This document shows, in pieces, positions 14,725 through 21,735 of a stretch of 24,048 nt of DNA. The notes under the pieces were generated by a model. It did not search any database. It was not told where the DNA came from and saw nothing but the letters and a program-made list of their open reading frames with translations. How positions within the stretch are numbered: the stretch's first letter is position 1; every line of letters starts with the position of its first letter. Source of the stretch: a virus. Where the stretch lies: IMG/VR virus record IMGVR_UViG_3300028283_000033, positions 1-24,048 of that record; one strand, 5' to 3'. The position numbers and the translations under genes are program-made.

Positions 14725-16770
14725 TCATATAATTTCAACATATGTTGTCCCTGTAAATACGTTTCCATCGGGATTACTTATATTTATAATATTTAATGTA
14801 ATCTTTACATTTCCTACACTGTCTCCACAATATGTAGTTTGCACCCCACTTACAGTAAATGACGATGATTGTGATGTAGCACTACCATAATAAGCAAGAC
14901 CACTTGAAATAGTATCGGAATCACTTGTGGACGGGTCTGGATTACTTGATGATGCAGACGCTTCATAAACAGATTTACTTATGCTCTGTGGTGTACCAGT
15001 TCCATCTATTGTGTAAGTGAAACTTGCATTTGATTGTGGAGGGAAATCACAGTTAATCCAACTTTGAGATGCAAATGCTTCAACAGTTATTGTGAATTTT
15101 ACACTAGCATTCCCAATGTCACCAAAATTCAAGTTCCCTGCGGCATCTAAACCAAAATAAACAGTTGGTGGTGGTGGCAACGTTGTCGTACTAGTTGTCG
15201 TACTAGTTGTCGTACTGGTTGTAGTACTGGTTGTAGTACTGGTTGTAGTTGCTGTGGGTAATGTCCAAAAATCAATAACAGCACCATATGATTCACCAAC
15301 AGATGTTTGACAATATGCTTTCACCCAATAATGAGTATTTGGGATAAATGTATTGAGGTTGTTAATTGTTTGTGGCGTTGACGAACTTGAGTACGATACA
15401 TACACATCATACGTAATACCATCGGTGGAACGCCAAAATCCCCAATTATACATAGTGCCACTACCAACCGAAAACAATGTAACACTAACATATGCACTAA
15501 CATCTATAATGCTAGTGACACTATCAGTTAATATTGTAGCCAATACAGGCGGTTCTGTTGTCGTTGTTGAGGTACTTGTGCTAGTGGATGTTGTACTTGT
15601 TGAAGTACTTGTACTTGTTGAAGTACTTGTACTAGTGGATGTACTTGTGCTAGTGGATGTACTTGTACTGGTACTAGTTGATGTGGTTGTAGTCCCGGGC
15701 ACAGGCGGCAACGTAGTACTTGTGCTAGTAGAAGTACTTGTGGTTGAGGTTGATGTGCTGGTAGAAGTACTTGTACTTGTGGTTGATGTGCTAGTAGAAG
15801 TTGTTGTAGTTGAGGTTGATGTGCTAGTAGAAGTTGTTGTAGTTGAGGTTGAGGTTGATGTGCTGGTAGAAGTACTTGTACTTGTGGTTGATGTGCTAGT
15901 AGAAGTTGTTGTAGTTGTTGAAGTTGATATACTATCCTTAATATTGATATATACATTCCCGTTGCCAGCAAAATTTACATTAGAGAATGGATAATCATTA
16001 GGACCACTAATAGTTAAAGGTAATGTCTGAATAACACCTGATGTATCAATTATTTCAATATATGGAGTATTTGTTAACGGTCCTGCAGCGGTTACAATTA
16101 CGTTTGCCCCAAGAACCCCTAATTTTGATGTTAATCTACTTGTAGCAATCGGATAATCAGGAGTTACGTTAAGTGAAATTCCATTTATTTGTATATTTTG
16201 AAACGCATGACCCATACTAACCACTTCAATATGTACGATAGCATATGGTGATAGCGTGGTTGAGGTACTTGTGGAAGTACTAGTAGAGGTACTGGTGGAA
16301 GTACTTGTAGACGTACTTGTAGATGTGCTTGTTGTAGAGGTACTTGTTGTCGTTGTACCAATTGGTGGTAATGTCGTTGTGCTTGTTGAAGTAGTTGAAG
16401 TACTGGTTGATGTAGATGTACTGGTTGAAGTACTTGTTGATGTACTTGTACTGGTTGATGTTGAAGTACTTGTGCTTGTTGAAGTAGTTGAAGTACTGGT
16501 TGATGTAGATGTACTGGTTGAAGTACTTGTACTGGTTGATGTTGAAGTACTTGTGCTTGTTGTAGATGTACTGGTTGAAGTGGTTGTTGAGGTACTTGTA
16601 GTTGTTATCGGTGCTATATATGCATCAAAAAAACCAATATCTTTATCTTCAGATACTAGTCCAAATTTCATGTGATAAATTTTAGTTAAATCTGGAACAA
16701 TAACAGTATCCCCACCAGATGTTTTTCCAGTGGTTACTATCTGTAATATTGATTTTTTGATTATTTCCAT
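14725..16770 (-). CDS. Thr/Ser-repeat tail fibre-like protein embedded in the baseplate gene cluster
   Basis: This 681-residue protein starts at ATG 16768-16770. A short anchor, residues 1-52 (MEIIKKSILQIVTTGKTSGG..., HMKFGLVSEDKDIGFFDAYI), differs from the anchors of the other Thr/Ser proteins. It leads into a Thr-Ser tract (about 53-172) and then a roughly 105-residue domain with INGISLNVTPDYPI, homologous to the IPDYPV domain of 4446-7688. A second tract (about 279-405), an FN3-like domain (about 406-505; NTHYWVKAYCQTSVGESYG), a TTTS-period tract (about 506-530) and a C-terminal β domain (about 531-681; SWINCDFPPQSNASFTYTID) complete it. It starts 9 nt after the gp6-like gene, a spacing implying co-translation and perhaps physical association with the baseplate wedge. 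It is probably a fibre or adhesin; the ligand is unknown. Confidence 0.83.
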   Translation of the reverse strand: MEIIKKSILQIVTTGKTSGGDTVIVPDLTKIYHMKFGLVSEDKDIGFFDAYIAPITTTSTSTTTSTSTSTTSTSTSTSTSTSTSTSTSTSTSTSTTSTSTSTSTSTSTSTSTSTSTSTSTSTSTSTTSTSTTTLPPIGTTTTSTSTTSTSTSTSTSTSTSTSTSTSTSTSTTLSPYAIVHIEVVSMGHAFQNIQINGISLNVTPDYPIATSRLTSKLGVLGANVIVTAAGPLTNTPYIEIIDTSGVIQTLPLTISGPNDYPFSNVNFAGNGNVYINIKDSISTSTTTTTSTSTSTTSTSTSTSTSTSTSTTTTSTSTSTSTTTTSTSTSTTSTSTSTSTSTSTTSTSTSTSTTLPPVPGTTTTSTSTSTSTSTSTSTSTSTSTSTSTSTSTSTTSTSTSTSTTTTEPPVLATILTDSVTSIIDVSAYVSVTLFSVGSGTMYNWGFWRSTDGITYDVYVSYSSSSTPQTINNLNTFIPNTHYWVKAYCQTSVGESYGAVIDFWTLPTATTTSTTTSTTTSTTTSTTTSTTTLPPPPTVYFGLDAAGNLNFGDIGNASVKFTITVEAFASQSWINCDFPPQSNASFTYTIDGTGTPQSISKSVYEASASSSNPDPSTSDSDTISSGLAYYGSATSQSSSFTVSGVQTTYCGDSVGNVKITLNIINISNPDGNVFTGTTYVEII
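15178..15252 (-). repeat. 12-bp tandem repeat encoding (TTTS)n
   Basis: Six near-identical 12-bp units of the type GTTGTCGTACTA or GTTGTAGTACTG (plus strand) encode a Thr-Thr-Thr-Ser period. They link the FN3-like domain to the C-terminal domain of the 14725-16770 protein. The period differs from the 6-bp tracts elsewhere. Confidence 0.85.
15555..15932 (-). repeat. Second Thr/Ser tract of the 14725-16770 gene
   Basis: About 126 codons of Thr/Ser hexamers are broken once by a LPPVPG spacer near 15700. A larger unit containing GTAGAAGTTGTTGTAGTTGA (plus strand) recurs at about 15797, 15829 and 15901, showing segmental duplication on top of the hexamer. Confidence 0.85.
16255..16612 (-). repeat. 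First Thr/Ser tract of the 14725-16770 gene, with a 93/81-bp direct duplication
   Basis: This Thr/Ser hexamer tract contains a direct duplication. 16379-16471 (93 bp) and 16472-16552 (81 bp) are the same sequence, except that the second copy lacks the 12-bp GTTGATGTACTT. The length difference is a multiple of the 6-bp unit, so frame and alternation are kept. 16328-16393 is identical to 6175-6240. Confidence 0.88.
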
Positions 16771-16779
16771 TAATTTATG

Positions 16780-18621
16780 TTATACATTTTTTTTACGCAA
16801 CAAAACTTTTATGTCCTTAGCTGGATATTTGATTTCAAACATCGAATCTTCTGTAGAGTATATTGTATTATTTATGATTGTAATTTCACCAGTAGTTGTA
16901 TCAGTAATTGCTTGTGATATTGTATTATTAGAATAATTTCCCCCAACCCTATTATAAACTTTAATTCCAACGATGTTTATTACGCCATTTGCATTAAGAA
17001 TTTGTTTTTGCAATCTTCCCAAGAAAACATCTTGATTCATTTCATAATTATTAACGTTGAAATAATCTCTTACAATTGTTATAATACTATTTGCGATTTG
17101 ATTATCTGCAATATTTTCGACATACACATCTATATCGAATGCCAAATTAAATATCTTACCATCCTTAACCTCGACATAATCATTTACCATTCTAAATTCG
17201 CTTAAATATTCGGTAATATTGTTTTTTAATAGTGTATTACTTGTGTTTGATAATGTACCATCAGAACCGATGTTAAGTATTGAAATAACAACCTTGTTGT
17301 TGATTTTAAATGCATTTGCACGAAAGGGTGAACCGAACTGCCCGGGCATCTTATATATCTGCAGTAAATAATCAGTCAAACTAACATCTCTTTGTTGTGA
17401 AGAAAAATTATATTTAATTAAATATCTAATTTGTTCAACACTCAACCCATCATTTCCCCCAATGGCGGGTATTGGATTAGATACTTTTAAACTTCTCTCA
17501 ACAGACTGTTTGAAATCTTGACGAGAACCATTTGAAATTATATTATAATTTCCAAGTTGTGTTAGCACAGCTGCGCCAACATTTGAATTACTACCACCAC
17601 CTGTCCTATATTTCACGAAAAGTGTGTAATTTGATTTTAATTTTTCTCCCAAAGCAGTATTATTTAAGAAATTCTCAAGAAAAAATCTATTATTAACCCC
17701 TTCTTTAAGTAAACCATTTTTAAACGCATCAGCATCTGGGTCACCAGAACCAAACGTTATTTTACAATAACCATTGGATGTAAATTCCTTAATAAATTTT
17801 TTAGTTACATCAATCCACTGTGCTACCTTAAGACCATTTGTATTTGCAGATGAGCTATTATAATTTTCAATAAAAACCCTTTGTTGTGCCAAATAATCTA
17901 CTTCATAATATTTATTTTCTGAATTATTAAAATTACTATCAGTTGGGTTTGTTATAGAATTTGTTCCTTCCATTAAAATAATACTATCAATTTCAATCAC
18001 ATCTGAGTCAGGTAAATTTAAACTAAAAAATGGAGCAACATCATTGGCTGTTATCACTCTTTTAAAAATACTGGAAGAACCATTTATCACAACCTCTCTT
18101 TTAGTAACACTATAACTTACCACAATACCATTTGAATCCAAATTAGGAATAATCGAACGATTAGGATCACCTAAATTACTTATTGGTGAGTTCCAATCAA
18201 TAACACTCTGTGTTTCAAATATTTTACCACCACCAACAACCTGTGCACCAGCATTTAAAACGGGGTAATATGAAGCGTCAGGCTTATCACCCAGCACTGG
18301 GATAAAAACAGTAAAATCAACAACTGTAACTGATGGTCTTTTCGCTGGGATATTAAATCCCATATTCTTTGCAATATTTAATATGGATGTTCGTTGCTGG
18401 GCATATTCCAGTTGGGTCTCCTGAAAAACACGATCCGTGTTAATGCTTAAATTATTAGCAACACCAGCATTGAGGTCAATTAAAATTGCACCAATTGATG
18501 AATCGGTGAAATCACTCAAAACCTGCGGATAAGTTTGTTTAATTAATGTTATAAGATCAGTTCTTATATCCCCAAAAGTCCTTGATCCATAACGAATTAC
18601 ATTTGTTGTTGTGTCTGCCAT
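16780..18621 (-). CDS. Baseplate wedge protein, gp6 / baseplate J-like
   Basis: This 613-residue protein starts at ATG 18619-18621. The N-terminus has the helical pattern of the baseplate J/T4 gp6 family: FTDSSIGAILIDLNAGVANN (about 38-57), EYAQQRTSILNIAKNMGFNI (about 72-91), then a β region with NAGAQVVGGGKIFET. The C-terminal half has the usual NDGLSVEQIRYLIKYNF and SLTDYLLQIYKMPG segments, ending in VINIVGIKVYNRVGGNYSNN. In T4, gp6 dimers form the ring that joins the baseplate wedges around the hub. The length is close to that of T4 gp6. Lying 16 nt after a gp25-like gene, as in other contractile phages, it is one of the best-supported calls here. Confidence 0.88.
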   Translation of the reverse strand: MADTTTNVIRYGSRTFGDIRTDLITLIKQTYPQVLSDFTDSSIGAILIDLNAGVANNLSINTDRVFQETQLEYAQQRTSILNIAKNMGFNIPAKRPSVTVVDFTVFIPVLGDKPDASYYPVLNAGAQVVGGGKIFETQSVIDWNSPISNLGDPNRSIIPNLDSNGIVVSYSVTKREVVINGSSSIFKRVITANDVAPFFSLNLPDSDVIEIDSIILMEGTNSITNPTDSNFNNSENKYYEVDYLAQQRVFIENYNSSSANTNGLKVAQWIDVTKKFIKEFTSNGYCKITFGSGDPDADAFKNGLLKEGVNNRFFLENFLNNTALGEKLKSNYTLFVKYRTGGGSNSNVGAAVLTQLGNYNIISNGSRQDFKQSVERSLKVSNPIPAIGGNDGLSVEQIRYLIKYNFSSQQRDVSLTDYLLQIYKMPGQFGSPFRANAFKINNKVVISILNIGSDGTLSNTSNTLLKNNITEYLSEFRMVNDYVEVKDGKIFNLAFDIDVYVENIADNQIANSIITIVRDYFNVNNYEMNQDVFLGRLQKQILNANGVINIVGIKVYNRVGGNYSNNTISQAITDTTTGEITIINNTIYSTEDSMFEIKYPAKDIKVLLRKKNV

Positions 18622-18637
18622 GTTTTTATATTTTTAA

Positions 18638-19036
18638 TTAAAAGTTTAAGTCAATGCTTCCACTTTCGGCAAAAGCATCTTCTGAATATGTGAATTTAAT
18701 GTTTACATTTAGTTGTGTATCTGAAATTGGTTGACCATTATCATCAAGATTCCAATTGAATGTAATATTATTGATTGTTAGTGCTGGTATATATAATGAA
18801 ACTGTTCTTTTTATTTCCTGTTCAATATCATTAGCGGTTAAAGTATCATTTGGTTCGAATATATATTTTAACAAATTTGTGCCATAATCTGGTTCATAAT
18901 ATCTTTCTCCCTTTTGTGTTAACAATAGAGCAATTAAGTCTGAACTAAACGCAGTTTTGGTTACTTTGGTCATTAAAAAATACGTGTTTGTTGAAACATC
19001 GTCTCTAAGCGGAAAAGTAATATTATATGAAGTCAT
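18638..19036 (-). CDS. Baseplate wedge protein, gp25-like (GPW/gp25 family)
   Basis: This 132-residue protein starts at ATG 19034-19036 and matches the small gp25-like family in size and pattern: FPLRDDVSTNTYFLMTKV, then LIALLLTQKGERYYEPDYGT followed by NLLKYIFEPNDT, then DIEQEIKRTVSLYIPAL, and a final β strand pair ending SGSIDLNF. The YYEPDYGT-x-FEPN block corresponds to the conserved core of this family. In T4, gp25 sits beside gp6 and sheath subunits in the wedge and primes sheath assembly. This is the first gene after a strong terminator and a candidate promoter octamer, so it probably heads the baseplate transcript. Confidence 0.9.
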   Translation of the reverse strand: MTSYNITFPLRDDVSTNTYFLMTKVTKTAFSSDLIALLLTQKGERYYEPDYGTNLLKYIFEPNDTLTANDIEQEIKRTVSLYIPALTINNITFNWNLDDNGQPISDTQLNVNIKFTYSEDAFAESGSIDLNF

Positions 19037-19052
19037 TATATAAGATTTTCAT

Positions 19053-19060
19053 ATAAATAC
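19053..19060. promoter_or_regulatory. Candidate promoter octamer at the head of the baseplate transcript
   Basis: The minus strand reads GTATTTAT, 16 nt before the ATG of the gp25-like gene and about 10 nt after a terminator hairpin. That is the same arrangement as at 13249-13256. On the plus strand it reads TATAAATAC. Promoter function is inferred from position and recurrence, not from a known consensus for this host. Confidence 0.45.
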
Positions 19061-19067
19061 ATAAACA

Positions 19068-19099
19068 AAAAAATCCCGACCTGTTGAGTCGGGATTTTT
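19068..19099 (-). terminator. Strong Rho-independent terminator (bidirectional potential)
   Basis: ATCCCGAC (19073-19080) pairs perfectly with GTCGGGAT (19088-19095) around a 7-nt loop, and flanking A and T runs extend the stem. On the minus strand the stem is followed by seven T residues. It separates the accessory block ending at 19137 from the baseplate unit starting at 19036. Confidence 0.9.
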
Positions 19100-19136
19100 A
19101 ATCGTGTTATAAAATCTATTAAAATTAATATATTTT

Positions 19137-19601
19137 CTAAATGTTTTTTGGCTTTCTACCTCGTTTTCCGCTTGCCAATGCTTTTGCTTCATCTGCCTCT
19201 TGTTTTTGTTTATCAAATAAACTTTTAACAGATTCATGTAAAACAATTGGTTGATTTCCGTATTTATTCAATATTCCAGAATAAGTACTAATATCAGGTT
19301 GTTCATAAGATACCGTATCTGTTTCAGATACCGCAACCCCTGCAAGACATTCCTCTATCGCAATTTTTTGTAAGTCTTTTGGCAATTCATCAAAAATTGA
19401 TTCGTTGATGATAATTGCAAAATTAACACCATCACTAAGTGTCTCAACCAATTCATTTGATTTAAATGCTTTAACAACGCTTTTCTTTTGTTTGTTGTTA
19501 CATAAGACTTTGAATTCTACCCAACTTTTGATACTTGTTGCGTCTCTAACCACATCAAAAATTTTTACTACTTCTTCAGATGCTTCTACTAGCTTTGCCA
19601 T
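19137..19601 (-). CDS. Conserved phage protein with AT-hook-like C-terminal tail
   Basis: This 154-residue protein starts at ATG 19599-19601. Residues 1-115 look like a compact α/β domain with FAIIINESIFDELPKDLQKI and then EECLAGVAVSETDTVSYEQP, ending SGILNKYG. The helix bearing EECLAG sits where zinc-peptidase-like phage proteins would have HExxH, but no histidine pair is present, so any relation to metallopeptidases would be to an inactive form; this is a weak guess. The tail (about 125-154) is charged and ends GKRGRKPKNI, which resembles an AT-hook (RGR-P core) and suggests DNA contact. It lies 18 nt after 19620-20096 and is followed by a strong terminator. The role is unknown. Confidence 0.72.
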   Translation of the reverse strand: MAKLVEASEEVVKIFDVVRDATSIKSWVEFKVLCNNKQKKSVVKAFKSNELVETLSDGVNFAIIINESIFDELPKDLQKIAIEECLAGVAVSETDTVSYEQPDISTYSGILNKYGNQPIVLHESVKSLFDKQKQEADEAKALASGKRGRKPKNI

Positions 19602-19619
19602 GAAATTTGTTTTTAATTG

Positions 19620-20096
19620 TTATTTTTTAAAATTCGAGATATATTCTATAAATTCTTTATAGTTCTTTTTTATTTCTTCAATCTTAGTTATTAAGTCAGT
19701 AAACATTGGATTTGCTTTATCTAACTCCGAATCGAATTTTTCTTCAAGTTCATCAATAAATGTCAACATATCAACAACACTTAACTTAACCATGTCCTCA
19801 ATTTCAACAAGTGTTGCTAGTTGTACGTTTACAACATCACGTTTTTTAACGTCTTCCATATATGCTTCATATTCAGCGTTTATTGCTGCTGCTTCTTCCT
19901 CTGTAACAGTAACCGCATTATCACCAACCAATTTTTCCTTTACGGTGTTTAATTTTTCGGTAAGTTCTTCGTTGGTTTTAGGAACAAATTTAGTGTCTGC
20001 CAAATTACCAATTTCAATAAGTTTTCTCGCTGCTTCTGAGTTGAAATCTCCGTTATCAACAGCGTTTTTTAAGTTGTCCAAAAATGACGTTGCCAT
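19620..20096 (-). CDS. Acidic, helical phage protein of unknown function
   Basis: This 158-residue protein starts at ATG 20094-20096. It is rich in Glu, Lys, Asp and Leu and almost certainly mostly helical. Likely coiled-coil stretches are EELTEKLNTVKEKL (about residues 43-56) and FIDELEEKFDSELDKANP through to IEEIKKNYKEFIEYI (about 112-153). It has no cysteine, signal sequence or membrane helix. I recognise no family. The gene sits in a tight run (18-27 nt gaps) with 19137-19601 and 20124-21080, and the leader is pure A/T. An assembly or chaperone-like role for a small coiled-coil protein beside structural genes is possible but unsupported by any motif. Confidence 0.75.
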   Translation of the reverse strand: MATSFLDNLKNAVDNGDFNSEAARKLIEIGNLADTKFVPKTNEELTEKLNTVKEKLVGDNAVTVTEEEAAAINAEYEAYMEDVKKRDVVNVQLATLVEIEDMVKLSVVDMLTFIDELEEKFDSELDKANPMFTDLITKIEEIKKNYKEFIEYISNFKK

Positions 20097-20123
20097 GTTT
20101 ATTAATTTTATATTTATTTATTT

Positions 20124-21080
20124 TTAACATACTCTCACATTCTCCATTTCAATCCCTTCGAATTTCCATACTTCATATGCATTGTTATGTTTTATTCTTT
20201 TACTAAATTTGATAATACCAAATCCCATTAATTCTCCGTATTCATTTTTCACAAAGATACTATTAAAATTCGTAAGATCAAGGAAAATTTGAGAATTTTC
20301 TTCAATTTCTTCAGTTTTATATTTTAACGGTATAAAAAACTCTAATTGTCTATATTCAAAACCAATTTTCTTGATGTGTAAATATTCGGTTAATTGTTCA
20401 ATTTTATTTACAATATCCTCATTATCACGAGATGCCTTAATTGGAAATGTAAACGTTTTTGATTTACTTAATATATCTAAAACCTCAAAAACTTCATTGT
20501 TGGTTGATTCATCGATTAACGGGTCTTCGGTAATTACTGGTTCTACATTATCCTCAATTTTCTTTAACACATCAAACGCTTTTGAAAATCCCACCTCAAC
20601 TGGATTGTTATCAAAAATGTATAATAATTCATATGAATCATCTTTTGTTCGTCTTTCTTCAAATTCCAGAGCAACTACCTCACCAATAGTTTTACCAGCA
20701 TGTTTGTGTTTATCATCGAAAAAACCATAGTGCTCATATCTTCTACCATACTGGTCTTTCATTCCATAGTTCATTCGATGTTTATCAGCAGTAACAGCAA
20801 CCTTGTGAGGGGTTGCTGTTCTAACGAATTTGTCCGCTTTTTTTAAAATCTCGTAATAATCACGTGTATATTTGGTATCTTCCTGTCCAGCATAAAATTT
20901 CTCAAGTAAATTGCTTCTATGTAATTTCCTTGTGGTTTTTTTATCCTTTTCTGGAATATCCAAAGTGCCAGCCCTAAGTATTTCATTATCAGTATTAACC
21001 ATAGAAATACCTAACTTGATTAGAAAACTATGGATAAAAAGATATAGCCAAAGAATTTTTTTCTGAAAGAATCTCTTCAT
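20124..21080 (-). CDS. Conserved phage protein of unknown function, translationally coupled start
   Basis: This 318-residue protein has its ATG (21078-21080) overlapping the TAA of the upstream gene by one base (TAATG), which argues for coupled translation. That start adds 26 residues with a hydrophobic stretch (ILWLYLFIHSFLIKLGI, about 9-25) that could be a membrane anchor. An alternative start at Met27 (ATG 21000-21002, MVNTDNEILRAGT) gives a soluble 292-residue protein. The conserved-looking core is LHRSNLLEKFYAGQ (about 53-66) and YGRRYEHYGFFDDKHKHAGK (about 111-130), rich in aromatic, His and Arg residues. The C-terminal part is α/β with EVWKFEGIEMENV at the end. I recall homologues in other Bacteroidota phages without an assigned function. 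No catalytic motif is clear. Confidence 0.72.
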   Translation of the reverse strand: MKRFFQKKILWLYLFIHSFLIKLGISMVNTDNEILRAGTLDIPEKDKKTTRKLHRSNLLEKFYAGQEDTKYTRDYYEILKKADKFVRTATPHKVAVTADKHRMNYGMKDQYGRRYEHYGFFDDKHKHAGKTIGEVVALEFEERRTKDDSYELLYIFDNNPVEVGFSKAFDVLKKIEDNVEPVITEDPLIDESTNNEVFEVLDILSKSKTFTFPIKASRDNEDIVNKIEQLTEYLHIKKIGFEYRQLEFFIPLKYKTEEIEENSQIFLDLTNFNSIFVKNEYGELMGFGIIKFSKRIKHNNAYEVWKFEGIEMENVRVC

Positions 21081-21712
21081 TATGTTGTTTTAATAGCCAT
21101 TAACCTTTTATTTACTTTAACTGATTTTAATATACCCAACGCTGTTTTGCTGGATAATTTCATGTCAGGAAATAACTTCTTGATTTTTCTAATTTGAAAA
21201 TATAACCAAATTTGATAATAAATCAAACTTAGTTTAATTTTTGTTTTAGTGATAAAATTGTAATAAAAACTAAATTTCTTTTTTTTCTTTATACCGTATT
21301 TCTCAAAAAATTTCTGAAATGTTAAGTATGGACTTTCAATCTTTTCATCCCTAAAATATTGAATAAGTTTTATTGTGCTACATTCACTAAAATATTTAAT
21401 AAGTTTTGTTCGATATGGCTGTTCAACCCTTTTTTTCTTAGTACCTAGTTTAAGATATTTATCATATAGATTTTTTTGATAAAAATAAAACACTTTCTCA
21501 AATTCCTTTAAAAATATTTCTTCACTTTTTTTATCTTCAACATCAAGACCAACCAATACATTATTAACTCTCTTTAGATTAATCTCGTCTCTAATTGTTA
21601 AATTAGATAAAATATATTTTCGAATATCTTTTGCCTTTTCATCAACTAATTTATCAAATTCTTTAACGGTAAGGACTTTTTTCTTTTTTAAAAAACTAAA
21701 TATTTTCCACAT
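21080..21712 (-). CDS. Lysine-rich phage protein of unknown function
   Basis: This 210-residue protein starts at ATG 21710-21712 and is strongly basic, with Lys runs near both ends (FLKKKKV, GIKKKKKF, IRKIKKLF). It is predicted to be helical with many aromatic residues in the C-terminal half (FSFYYNFITKTKIKLSLIYY and IWLYFQI, about 148-176). That hydrophobic and aromatic stretch could be a buried helix or a membrane-associated segment. I recognise no family. Its stop overlaps the start of 20124-21080, and it begins 23 nt after the glycosyltransferase gene, so the three are probably one transcriptional unit. The basic charge would suit nucleic-acid or membrane-surface contact, but this is inference only. 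Confidence 0.7.
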   Translation of the reverse strand: MWKIFSFLKKKKVLTVKEFDKLVDEKAKDIRKYILSNLTIRDEINLKRVNNVLVGLDVEDKKSEEIFLKEFEKVFYFYQKNLYDKYLKLGTKKKRVEQPYRTKLIKYFSECSTIKLIQYFRDEKIESPYLTFQKFFEKYGIKKKKKFSFYYNFITKTKIKLSLIYYQIWLYFQIRKIKKLFPDMKLSSKTALGILKSVKVNKRLMAIKTT

Positions 21713-21735
21713 GATGTTTATTTTTAAATTTTATA

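Noticed and set aside
19049-19246. Short minus-strand open frame overlapping the terminator
   Set aside because: It overlaps the well-supported 19137-19601 gene and reads through a perfect terminator hairpin, and its sequence has no recognisable domain.
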